Below, piece by piece: positions 1 through 5,784 of a stretch of 5,784 bases of DNA. The DNA lies in assembly GCA_934630445.1 (NCBI GenBank), contig CAKTWY010000161.1, positions 1 to 5,784 on the forward strand, read 5' to 3'. Both the position numbers and the translations under genes were made by a program. The stretch comes from an uncultured Eubacteriales bacterium (GTDB lineage Bacteria; Bacillota; Clostridia; Oscillospirales; Butyricicoccaceae). A model generated the notes under the pieces. The model made no database searches. It worked only from the letters and a program-made list of their open reading frames with translations, and was not told the DNA's origin. Numbering within the stretch: the stretch's first letter is position 1; every line of letters starts with the position of its first letter.

Positions 1-1332
1 CGACGTGCCGGTCGCGACGATCTGATACTGCTGGACGTTGACCATCGCATACATCTTGACCAGCTCCGCGTTGTCCGTCAGCGAGAGGAAGTACGTCGGC
101 TGCGACGCGATGTTCAGCAGCAGCGGGAACGTCGCCTTGTAATTCAGGTGCTGCACCACGCCCTCGGCCGACGCCGCGGCCGAATATTCCGCCGCGCCCG
201 CCACGGGGTAGTACGCCGTCTCCTTCGTGCGCTGGTTGGAGAGGATGAAGCCGATGTTCGACTGATCGCCGCCGACAGAGGTGATGCCCGTATAGACGTA
301 CACGTCGTCGTTCTGCGCGATGTAGTTGTATCCCTGCGTGGCGACCGTTACGCCCTTCTGACCGAAGATGGAGTTGAGATACCCGTTCTGATACATGCCG
401 TAATAATTGTACTGCTCGATGATCAGCTCGGCCGTGTATACGCGGTCGACCCAGTTGGGCACGTCGTCCTTTTTATAGTAAGCGCACTCGCCCGTGACCG
501 CGTCGACGAGCACGGCGCCGTTGATATCCCGCCCGCCGAAAAGGCCGATGGTCATCTCCAGCTTCGGGCAGACCCAGTACGGGTGCCCGGCCTCGTCGAT
601 CTCAAAGACCGGCTCGTCGAACATGAACGTCGGGTACTGAAAGCGCAGGTAGCGCGCGAGGTTGCGCCCGAACAGCTCGGTCGGCGAATACTTGATGCCC
701 TCGTCCAGGCGAACGACCTCGACAGCCTGTGTCGCCATGTCGATGATCATATAGGCCGGAAGGCCGCCCTTACGGTTGTTGAACCATTTGATCAGGTCGC
801 CGTATTCCAGCGGCGTGACGCGCACCGGCCGGTCCTGGTAGTTGATCTGCGTGTAGTCATTGGAGACCTCGAACTGGCTGACCATGTCGGACAGCTCGCC
901 GAGCTTCCGGTCGCCGAGGCGCTCGGCGCTGTCCTTGTCGAGCATCGGGATCTGGTCGAGAGAAATTTCCGCCACATCCGCGGCGAAGTCGCCCCGGCGC
1001 ACGTCGATCAGGCTCCTGTACGCGCCGGTGCGGAAGATGACGAGCGATAAAAGCCCCCCGATGAGGAAGATCACCGCCAGCGCCGCCGCGATGATCAGGG
1101 GTACCCTGCACTGGCTTTTGACAAAGTCGATATAACCGTGCGCATCCGTCACCACCTGCGGGCCCGATGTCACGAGCGTGCACACGCAGTACGTCACGAG
1201 CACCAGCCCCGCGAAAGCGTAAAACTCCCGCGCATGCAGATTGATGGGCGGCAGCACCGCGTAGAAGTAGACGAAGCCGACTACCCCCGTGATGAGCAGG
1301 TTGATGAGAATTTTTTTAACGCGGGTTTTCAT
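1..1332 (-). CDS. Conserved membrane-anchored protein with large extracytoplasmic domain (partial, C-terminus outside window)
   Basis: An open frame of 444 codons runs without a stop from ATG at 1332 to the window edge, so the C-terminus is missing. The start is supported by GGAGG at 1340-1344, seven bases upstream of the ATG. The N-terminus (MKTRVKK) is basic. Three hydrophobic segments follow at about residues 8-28, 36-55 and 78-100, and the loop between the second and third contains K72 and R76. The positive-inside rule then places residues from about 101 onward outside the cytoplasm. That domain is rich in aromatic and acidic residues. Around residues 190-300 it has a PepSY-like pattern: a strand ending AYMIIDMATQAVEVV, then YWV at 252-254, then AVLVDAVTGE at 273-282 followed by YYKKDDVPNWVDRVY. 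I do not recognise the family with confidence; similar proteins in gut Clostridia are, from memory, usually annotated as hypothetical. A catalytic role is not evident. It is probably transcribed separately from the upstream helicase. A lone -10-like TATGAT at 1360-1365 (minus strand) lacks a good -35 box. Confidence 0.5.
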   Translation of the reverse strand, partial: MKTRVKKILINLLITGVVGFVYFYAVLPPINLHAREFYAFAGLVLVTYCVCTLVTSGPQVVTDAHGYIDFVKSQCRVPLIIAAALAVIFLIGGLLSLVIFRTGAYRSLIDVRRGDFAADVAEISLDQIPMLDKDSAERLGDRKLGELSDMVSQFEVSNDYTQINYQDRPVRVTPLEYGDLIKWFNNRKGGLPAYMIIDMATQAVEVVRLDEGIKYSPTELFGRNLARYLRFQYPTFMFDEPVFEIDEAGHPYWVCPKLEMTIGLFGGRDINGAVLVDAVTGECAYYKKDDVPNWVDRVYTAELIIEQYNYYGMYQNGYLNSIFGQKGVTVATQGYNYIAQNDDVYVYTGITSVGGDQSNIGFILSNQRTKETAYYPVAGAAEYSAAASAEGVVQHLNYKATFPLLLNIASQPTYFLSLTDNAELVKMYAMVNVQQYQIVATGTS

Positions 1333-1339
1333 ATAAAGA

Positions 1340-1344
1340 CCTCC
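1340..1344 (-). promoter_or_regulatory. Ribosome binding site of the membrane protein gene
   Basis: On the minus strand GGAGG is followed by TCTTTAT and then ATG at 1332. This is a near-consensus Shine-Dalgarno sequence at normal distance and fixes the start of the membrane protein. Confidence 0.8.
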
Positions 1345-1423
1345 AACGTGCGGGTTTTAATCATACGGGAACATTCGTGGCGGCAGCGTATCTGTTGTTC
1401 ATCATCCGGCGCACCGGCGCCCC

Positions 1424-1516
1424 TGTCATTCTGAGGCCTTAAGGCCGAAGAATCCCGGATGTAGGAAGACGTATTCCTGCTGACGGACGGGGTCCTTCGC
1501 TTCGCTCAGGATGACA
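1424..1516 (-). repeat. Palindromic repeat element, left copy 1 (93 bp)
   Basis: The element begins TGTCATTCTGAGG and ends CGCTTCGCTCAGGATGACA, so its termini are inverted repeats (TGTCATYCTGA / TCAGRATGACA). Inner arm segments also pair imperfectly: GAAGAATCCCGG near one end with CCGGACGGGG-type sequence ending GGTCCTTCG near the other. The whole unit can therefore fold as one long imperfect hairpin. Read on the minus strand it matches the two right-hand elements box for box: TGTCATCCTGAGCGAAGCG, GAAGGACCCCGTCCGT, a variable centre, then CCGGGATTCTTC and TCAGAATGACA. A side hairpin in one arm is GGCCTTAAGGCC at 1435-1446. There is no transposase and no coding content. It is a REP- or MITE-like dispersed element; the family name is not known to me. 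Confidence 0.85.
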
Positions 1517-1523
1517 GATGCTT

Positions 1524-1669
1524 TGTCATTCTGAGGAGTGAAACGACGAAGAATCCCGTGCGTAGGAGGACATGTTTCGGCAGAATGCCGCTCTACTTCC
1601 GGGGGCCTCGCGTGACCGCATAGACTTTCCGTTCTACGGACGGGATCCTTCGCTTCGCTCAGGATGACA
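1524..1669 (-). repeat. Palindromic repeat element, left copy 2 (146 bp, enlarged centre)
   Basis: This element has the same orientation and termini as left copy 1 (TGTCATTCTGAGG at one end, CGCTTCGCTCAGGATGACA at the other) and lies exactly 7 bp from it. The central portion between the arms is about 50 bp longer than in copy 1 and contains its own small hairpin, CGGCA-GAA-TGCCG at 1578-1590. The arm position that holds a side hairpin in the other copies instead reads GAGTGAAACGACGAAG and has no evident stem. Confidence 0.83.
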
Positions 1670-1684
1670 GGTATGGGGGAACAT

Positions 1685-1722
1685 GCTTCGCTCAGGATGA
1701 CAGGGGGCCGCTCAGGATGACA
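1685..1722 (-). repeat. Two truncated repeat termini
   Basis: Two terminal fragments of the palindromic element stand in series: GCTTCGCTCAGGATGACA at 1685-1702 and GCTCAGGATGACA at 1710-1722. Each preserves only the terminus that faces the helicase gene; neither has the opposite arm. They look like remnants of partial duplication or deletion. Confidence 0.75.
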
Positions 1723-1739
1723 GATGACAAGCGCAAACA

Positions 1740-1786
1740 CAAACAAAAAACAAAATGAAAATGGAGCGGCGCCGCGGCGTCGCTCC
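1740..1786 (-). terminator. Rho-independent terminator of the helicase gene
   Basis: On the minus strand, 28 bases after the helicase stop codon, a GC-rich inverted repeat at 1763-1786 (GGAGCGACGCCG / CGGCGCCGCTCC) pairs over about 10-12 bp with one G-T-type mismatch. It is followed directly by a T-rich tract, ATTTTCATTTTGTTTTTTG. Stem plus U-tract immediately past a stop codon is a canonical intrinsic terminator. It implies that transcription of the helicase normally stops before the membrane protein gene. Confidence 0.8.
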
Positions 1787-1814
1787 ACTATTATATCCCG
1801 CAAAAATGAATATC

Positions 1815-4800
1815 TCAAGAACCTGCGGCCCCGCAAGACCCTCTTTTCGCGCAAATTAACGCTTTGTTTACACTTTCGGATCGCCCGAGGAAGTATTCCT
1901 CGATCACATCCCACCGCGCGCCGTCCGGCAGCTCCGCCGTCAGGAAGCGGTCCATCAGCTCCTGCGCGGCCGTGCGCCGGCGGTCGATGTCCGTGAGCAG
2001 GCGGTTCTCGTATGCCCTGGCGTCCAGTGACAGGAGCGCCTTTTCGTCGTTGGCAGCGACGAAGATCTCCACGCTGCGCCCGCCTGTAACCTCGTAACTG
2101 GCAAGGCCGAACAGCTCCAGGATGGAGAGAAGGCGCATCTTTTCCTGCTTGCGCCCGCCGGAGGCGACGGCGATATATGCGTCGAACACATTGTCCTCGC
2201 CCGGCACGCTCTGGGAGAGGAGCTGGCGGAAATGCGCGTCGAGCGAGAGGTAGTTCGCGTTCGTCACCCGGTAGCCGACGCCGCCGCCGTCCGGCAGCCT
2301 GCGCGCCTGGATGAATTTCGTCCGGTCGGGCGGGCGGCGCATGCTCATGTTCTGCGCCGCGTCCGTCAGGAACAGCTCCATCAAAAGCTTGGCAAACTCC
2401 GCGCGCCCGCTCTCGTCCGCGAGGGCCTCGCGCAGATCGCTCTCGAATTCCTCGACGGTGAACGTGCGGTTCTCCGTCCGGTAGCGGCGGAATACGTCCG
2501 TCATGGCCGAGATGCACGCCGACAGGCGGCGCTGCGTTTCCTCAAAGGGGAAGCGGTAGCTCACCGCGATGCGCACGCGCGGCGCCACGCGCACATCGTG
2601 GCCGAGGTCGAACAGCTCCCCGTCGTAAAACCGCCGCTTGAAGTCCGCGAGCGTCATCGTCTCAAAGCGCTCCTGCCAGAGCGCATTCATGTCGATGCGG
2701 TAAATGCTGCCGCTGTTGGTCACCACCGTGTCGGAGGCAAAGCGCTTGTTTTCCGACGAGATGACGCGGCGCGTGTGGTCCTCCACGCGCGTGACGAACG
2801 CGCCGAACGCGCGCAAAAACGCCTTTTCGATGCGCTCGGGCAGATTGATGTAATTTTCCGTAAACATCGCCTTGGGCCGCACGGTCATCACCGGATAGCC
2901 GAAGCGCTCCTCCAGGTCCTTTGCGAGCAGGAGCATCCCGTTTTTGACGCGGTTTTCGAGGTCGCGCTCGTCAAAAAGGTAGGAAAACGCCTCCGGCGAG
3001 AGAAGAAAGCGCCCCCGCTCGCGCCGCCGGCACGCCTCCTGCGTTTTGCGCAGCATCTCGCGCAGCTGGTACTGCCGCATGCCCGAGAGTCCGTACAGCA
3101 CACGCATGTAGTTCAGGTCCGTCGGCAGATAGTCGCACACCGCGCGCCCGGCGATATCCGCCCGGCGCGCCGCGCGGCCGATCTCCTGCACATAGTCGGC
3201 GAGGTTGCCCGTCGGCGCGTAGTGGTAGATATTCTGGATATTGCTCACGTCCACGCCCATGCCGAAGGCCTTCGTGCAGATCATCACATCCAGCGCCCCG
3301 TATTTGAACTTCTCCTGCGCGGCGGCGCGCTCCAGGCGCCCGAGCTTGGCGTGGTATACGCCCGTGCGCGCGCGGGCGTGCGCGGAAAGCGCGGCGTGGA
3401 TTTCCCCCGCCTGAGACGTATACGGGCAGTAGAGGATGCTCTTCTCATGCCGCTCGACAAAGCCTTCGATCCGCTCGGCCGCCTTCGCGCGCTTGAACGC
3501 TTCTGTCGCGCCCTCGACCTCCTCCGGCGCGTAGGCGCGGATGTCGAAGCCGATGTTCTCCCGCCGCACGCTGCCCAGGTAAACGAGCGCCCGGCGCAGG
3601 CGCAGCGTGCGCACCGTGTCGGCCACCACGTCGTCCGGCCCGCCGCAGACGGCCGTCGCCGTCAGGCATAAGACGGGGAAGCGCCGCCCGCCCCTGCGCT
3701 CGCGCGTGAGAAAATCGCCCAGATACCAGTAGTCCGAGCGGAAGTCGCGCCCCCAGGAGGTGACGATGTGCGCCTCGTCCACGACGAAAAGCCCCAGCGG
3801 CCGCGGACCGAGGATGTTTTGCAGGCTTGTGGCCAGGAGCATCTCCGGGGCGAGGTAGACGATCGACTTTTCCCCTGCGTGGATGGCGCGCATGCGCGCC
3901 ATGCGCTCGTCGTAAGGAATGGAGCTGTTGAGGAACGTCGCGTCCGCGATGCCGCGCTCCCGCTCCAGGCCCTCCGCCTGGTCCTTCATCAGCGCGATCA
4001 GCGGGGAAATGACGACCGTCACTGCGCCGAAGCGCTCTTTGAGGTGCAGCGCCGGCAGCTGGAACAGGAGCGATTTGCCCGCGCCCGTGGGCGCCGTGAC
4101 AAAGATATCGCGCGCCGCTTCGCCGCGAAGGGCGGCCTCGCTCTCGCGCACGACCGCCGCCATGATCTCGCCCTGCGAGATCTCCTCGGTTTCAAGCCCG
4201 CTTGCCGGATCGCGGTAGAATTTCAGCATGCGGAAAGCTGCCTCCTCGCCCCAGTGGCGGCGGAAAAGCGGCGCGAGGAAGGCGCCGTCCGCGCGCGCGG
4301 AGCCCGGCGCGAGCGCGCTTTCAAAGCCCTGTGCTCCGGCCGTGCCGCCCGGCAGGGTCAGCGTGCGCACCTCCGTGCCCGTGTGGCGGTCGAAGGGGCG
4401 CACAAAAAACGCGCCCTCCTCGCCGCGCTCGCACGCGGCGTATACCCGCGCCAGCGCGCCCGGCGCCTCGTCCGGCGCGGGCGCGTCCGACGCGAGAAAG
4501 GCGGCCAGCGCCGCCGCGTCCTCCTCCGGCAGGGGGGAGGGGAAGCCGTCCTCCTGCGCGGGCGCTTCGATCACAACGGCCGCGCGGCCGCAGCGGTCGG
4601 CGCCCGCCTCTGTGAGGAGGCTGAATTCGGCATAAAGGCCAAAAACGACGTCCGCGCCGCCTGCCAGCGCGGAAGCGTCCGCGCCGGCGCGCAGAAGGGC
4701 TGCCGTGTCCGCGGGGGAGAGGCCGAGAATGGCCTCGATCTGCGCCGGATCAAATCCGCGCAGGAAGAGCGCTGTGCGGCCTTTAAGGCCGGCGCGTATT

Positions 4801-4838
4801 TTGTTCAGTTCCGGGGTAAGGGCTGCATGTTCTGTCAT
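1815..4838 (-). CDS. RecQ-type superfamily 2 DNA helicase, large, without RecQ zinc-binding domain
   Basis: The product (1007 residues) is an ATP-dependent DNA unwinding motor of the RecQ kind, presumably cytoplasmic and 3'-5'. The start at 4838 is chosen because AGGAGA lies five bases upstream; an in-frame ATG at 4934 would add 32 low-quality residues and sits near the promoter. RecA-like domain 1 has Walker A TAPTGAGKS (248-256, K255), SPLIALMKDQ, the DEAH box (354-357) followed by the RecQ-style aromatic loop TSWGRDFRSDY, and LTATA (392-396). Domain 2 has SILYCPYTSQ (467-476), AFGMGVD (524-530) and motif VI QEIGRAARR (551-559). The RecQ four-cysteine zinc module and an obvious HRDC domain are absent; only scattered single cysteines follow motif VI. 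Residues 1-215 are Ala-rich with an HTH-like stretch near 30-50. Residues 900-931 resemble a winged helix, and the tail carries RWDVIEEYFLG (975-985). The gene stands alone, with its own terminator. Helicases of this size occur in defence and DNA-modification islands (DpdF-like is one possibility), but no partner gene is visible here, so the role is inferred only as DNA repair or defence. Confidence 0.9.
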   Translation of the reverse strand: MTEHAALTPELNKIRAGLKGRTALFLRGFDPAQIEAILGLSPADTAALLRAGADASALAGGADVVFGLYAEFSLLTEAGADRCGRAAVVIEAPAQEDGFPSPLPEEDAAALAAFLASDAPAPDEAPGALARVYAACERGEEGAFFVRPFDRHTGTEVRTLTLPGGTAGAQGFESALAPGSARADGAFLAPLFRRHWGEEAAFRMLKFYRDPASGLETEEISQGEIMAAVVRESEAALRGEAARDIFVTAPTGAGKSLLFQLPALHLKERFGAVTVVISPLIALMKDQAEGLERERGIADATFLNSSIPYDERMARMRAIHAGEKSIVYLAPEMLLATSLQNILGPRPLGLFVVDEAHIVTSWGRDFRSDYWYLGDFLTRERRGGRRFPVLCLTATAVCGGPDDVVADTVRTLRLRRALVYLGSVRRENIGFDIRAYAPEEVEGATEAFKRAKAAERIEGFVERHEKSILYCPYTSQAGEIHAALSAHARARTGVYHAKLGRLERAAAQEKFKYGALDVMICTKAFGMGVDVSNIQNIYHYAPTGNLADYVQEIGRAARRADIAGRAVCDYLPTDLNYMRVLYGLSGMRQYQLREMLRKTQEACRRRERGRFLLSPEAFSYLFDERDLENRVKNGMLLLAKDLEERFGYPVMTVRPKAMFTENYINLPERIEKAFLRAFGAFVTRVEDHTRRVISSENKRFASDTVVTNSGSIYRIDMNALWQERFETMTLADFKRRFYDGELFDLGHDVRVAPRVRIAVSYRFPFEETQRRLSACISAMTDVFRRYRTENRTFTVEEFESDLREALADESGRAEFAKLLMELFLTDAAQNMSMRRPPDRTKFIQARRLPDGGGVGYRVTNANYLSLDAHFRQLLSQSVPGEDNVFDAYIAVASGGRKQEKMRLLSILELFGLASYEVTGGRSVEIFVAANDEKALLSLDARAYENRLLTDIDRRRTAAQELMDRFLTAELPDGARWDVIEEYFLGRSESVNKALICAKRGSCGAAGS

Positions 4839-4843
4839 GATGT

Positions 4844-4849
4844 TCTCCT
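4844..4849 (-). promoter_or_regulatory. Ribosome binding site deciding the helicase start
   Basis: Minus-strand AGGAGA is followed by ACATC and then ATG at 4838. No comparable site precedes the longer in-frame ATG at 4934, so translation most likely begins at 4838. Confidence 0.75.
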
Positions 4850-4945
4850 GTATCGGCAATAAATGGATCAAAAAATATGCGCCGTGCGCAAATGGCTCCG
4901 GCCGGGCGCGGCGTTGCGGGTCTGCAAGACGCAATGGATGACTCT

Positions 4946-4974
4946 ATTGTACTCTGATTTGCGCGCAAAGTCCA
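4946..4974 (-). promoter_or_regulatory. Candidate sigma-70-type promoter of the helicase gene
   Basis: On the minus strand TGGACT (4969-4974, 4 of 6 to TTGACA) and TACAAT (4946-4951, 5 of 6 to TATAAT) are separated by 17 bases. This predicts a start near 4939 and a leader of about 100 nt. The spacer contains the perfect 12-bp palindrome TTTGCGCGCAAA (4958-4969), a possible operator. The boxes were judged by eye and transcription start data are not available. Confidence 0.45.
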
Positions 4975-5005
4975 GCGCACCGGGTCGAATGCCGCCGGGC
5001 GCGCC

Positions 5006-5082
5006 GTTATCCTGCCGCCCGCCGTCATCCTGAGCTGCGCTCTGTTATCCTGAACGGTACTCTGTCATCCTGAACGCTACTC
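5006..5082 (+). repeat. Short tandem array of repeat termini, 20-bp period
   Basis: The motif GTYATCCTGA starts at 5024, 5044 and 5064 and again at 5084, where it becomes the end of a full element: an exact 20-bp spacing. A degenerate GTTATCCTG at 5006 extends the series by 18 bp. Units end in variants such as GCTGCGCTCT, ACGGTACTCT and ACGCTACTCT. These are serial copies of one terminus of the palindromic element, on the side that faces the helicase gene. Confidence 0.8.
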
Positions 5083-5187
5083 TGTCATCCTGAGCGAAGC
5101 GAAGGACCCCGTCCGTAGGACAGTGAGTAGCCGTAACACGTCCTCCTACGCCCGGGATTCTTCAGCGCTTCGCGCTTCAGAATGACA
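5083..5187 (+). repeat. Palindromic repeat element, right copy A (105 bp)
   Basis: It starts TGTCATCCTGAGCGAAGCG and ends CGCTTCAGAATGACA. Inner pairing includes CCGTAGGAC with GTCCTCCTACG, so the unit folds into a long imperfect hairpin around a short centre. A side hairpin AGCGC-TTC-GCGCT occupies 5164-5176. Orientation is opposite to the left-hand copies. Confidence 0.87.
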
Positions 5188-5194
5188 GGTCTAT

Positions 5195-5319
5195 TGTCAT
5201 CCTGAGCGCAGCGATACCCCTCCGGGGCACGCGAAGGACCCCGTCCGTAGGACAGTGAGTAGCCGTAATACGTTCTCCTACATCCGGGATTCTTCAGCGC
5301 TTCGCGCTTCAGAATGACA
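5195..5319 (+). repeat. Palindromic repeat element, right copy B (125 bp)
   Basis: This is almost identical to copy A from GAAGGACCCC onward, with only a few transitions (for example AACACGTC to AATACGTT and ACGCCC to ACATCC). It lies 7 bp after copy A in the same orientation. It differs by a 20-bp insertion in the 5' arm that holds a perfect small hairpin, CCCC-TCC-GGGG at 5217-5227. The shared block continues through the 7-bp spacer into the next terminus, which indicates a recent tandem duplication. Confidence 0.87.
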
Positions 5320-5326
5320 GGTCTAT

Positions 5327-5345
5327 TGTCATCCTGAGCGGAGCG
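5327..5345 (+). repeat. Truncated third right-hand repeat terminus
   Basis: TGTCATCCTGAGCGGAGCG begins after the same 7-bp spacer (GGTCTAT) that separates copies A and B. The sequence then diverges into unrelated GC-rich DNA, so only the first 19 bases of an element remain. Confidence 0.75.
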
Positions 5346-5403
5346 ACTTGCCCACTCGTCGGAATCGTCGCTGCGCGTCGCCCGCATGGGCTTCCTTCAA
5401 CTT
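5346..5403. other. Unassigned spacer between the two repeat families
   Basis: A GC-rich stretch with a small GCCC-GCAT-GGGC hairpin at 5380-5391. I see no coding or regulatory signal. The helicase leader and upstream DNA at 4839-5005 likewise hold nothing further apart from the promoter and ribosome binding site listed separately. Confidence 0.4.
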
Positions 5404-5784
5404 AGTCACGCCTCCCGACGCGCCGCGGCCGGGTCGACAATTTCTCCGTCTCGCAATGCCAGTACAAGCGCTGCGCACTTTCCCTGCCACAGCTCGCTGC
5501 GCACTTGTCTCCCCTGCGGCGCTGCTCGGCGCTGTATGTAGTCACGCCTCGCACGCGTGTGCGGCCGGTCGACATCTGCTCCGTCTCAGCATGTGCGCCC
5601 GGCGCTTTGCGCCGAACGCCCACGCTTCGCTCCGCATATGTCTTCCTGCACACACGGCTCGGACGCTGTATGTAGTCACGCCTCCCGACGCGCCGCGGGC
5701 GGGTCGGCTGGCACGCTTCACGCCTGCGCGCGGCCGATCGATAACGACTCCGTCTCAGCATGTGCGCCCGGCACTGCGTGCCGC
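5404..5784. repeat. GC-rich imperfect tandem repeats, about 135-bp period, continuing past window end
   Basis: The box AGTCACGCCTC occurs at 5404, 5540 and 5674 (periods 136 and 134), twice preceded by GCTGTATGT. A shorter TCACGCCT recurs at 5718. Each unit has a CGCG/CGGCCG-rich stretch leading into a GTCGAC-like site. CTCCGTCTC then lies 30-38 bp after the first box, at 5444, 5579 and 5748, and is followed by GCA(A)TG. The last two are followed by TGTGCGCC and a hairpin: CGGCGC-TTT-GCGCCG at 5600-5614 and CGGCAC-TGC-GTGCCG at 5769-5783. No convincing gene is present. The unit is unrelated in sequence to the palindromic elements next to it, and its function is unknown. Confidence 0.7.

Noticed and set aside
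148..1050. Plus-strand open frame of 300 codons opposite the membrane protein
   Set aside because: It is an antisense shadow. The minus frame has a ribosome binding site, membrane helices and ordinary protein composition through to the window edge.
1424..1722. Insertion sequence remnant
   Set aside because: There are terminal inverted repeats but no transposase fragment in any frame and no clear target duplication, so only a REP- or MITE-like repeat call is supported.
1426..2517. Minus-strand open frame of 363 codons overlapping the helicase 3' end and the left repeats
   Set aside because: It runs in another frame of the helicase gene and then through the repeats, giving VILSEAKDP-type peptides that are a typical artefact of translating this repeat family.
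2232..4862. Long plus-strand open frames (479 and 364 codons) opposite the helicase
   Set aside because: They are antisense shadows of a GC-rich gene, with His/Arg/Val-rich composition and no recognisable motifs, while the minus frame carries all helicase motifs.
5006..5345. CRISPR array
   Set aside because: Repeat units of 20 bp are contiguous with no unique spacers, and the larger units are long palindromes with 7-bp spacers. No cas gene is present.
5085..5387. Minus-strand open frame of 100 codons with an internally repeated peptide (QDDNRPVILKREAL)
   Set aside because: The peptide repeat is simply the translation of duplicated palindromic elements A and B. There is no ribosome binding site and no protein-like composition.
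5402..5761. Minus-strand open frame of 119 codons, arginine-rich with repeated RPRRVGRRD
   Set aside because: It comes from the tandem GC-rich repeats. Indels between units that are not multiples of three (periods 136 and 134) argue against coding, and no ribosome binding site is evident.

Overview
The window reads as chromosomal DNA of a GC-rich member of the Clostridia, probably a host-associated (gut-type) Firmicute. This is inferred from strong AGGAGG-type ribosome binding sites, a hairpin-plus-U-tract terminator, GC-rich codon choice, and intergenic palindromic repeats of the GTCATYCTGAGCG type. No marker gene fixes the taxon.

Layout: both genes lie on the minus strand. Positions 1-1332 hold the first 444 codons of a conserved membrane-anchored protein with three N-terminal membrane helices and a large, probably extracytoplasmic domain; its C-terminus lies beyond position 1. 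Positions 1815-4838 encode a 1007-residue superfamily 2 helicase with a clear RecQ-type motor core. It has no RecQ zinc-binding cluster and carries long unassigned N- and C-terminal regions. A good intrinsic terminator at 1740-1786 ends the helicase transcript, so the two genes are probably separate transcription units. A candidate sigma-70-type promoter for the helicase lies at 4946-4974 and has a perfect 12-bp palindrome in its spacer.

The non-coding DNA is the more unusual part. The helicase gene is bracketed by palindromic elements of about 93-146 bp: two full copies plus fragments on the left (1424-1722), and two full copies plus fragments on the right (5006-5345). Elements on each side run head to tail with a constant 7-bp spacer. 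The two sides are mutually inverted, so the same terminus (TGTCATCCTGAGCG) faces the gene from both directions, and truncated copies of that terminus pile up on the gene-facing side of each cluster. From 5404 to the window end there is a different family: roughly 135-bp GC-rich imperfect tandem units with conserved boxes and a variable hairpin that shows a compensatory base-pair change.

No functional link between the two proteins can be shown from this window. The helicase may be a housekeeping repair-type enzyme or an accessory (defence-type) helicase. Its isolation between repeats and its non-canonical C-terminus make it the item most worth following up.
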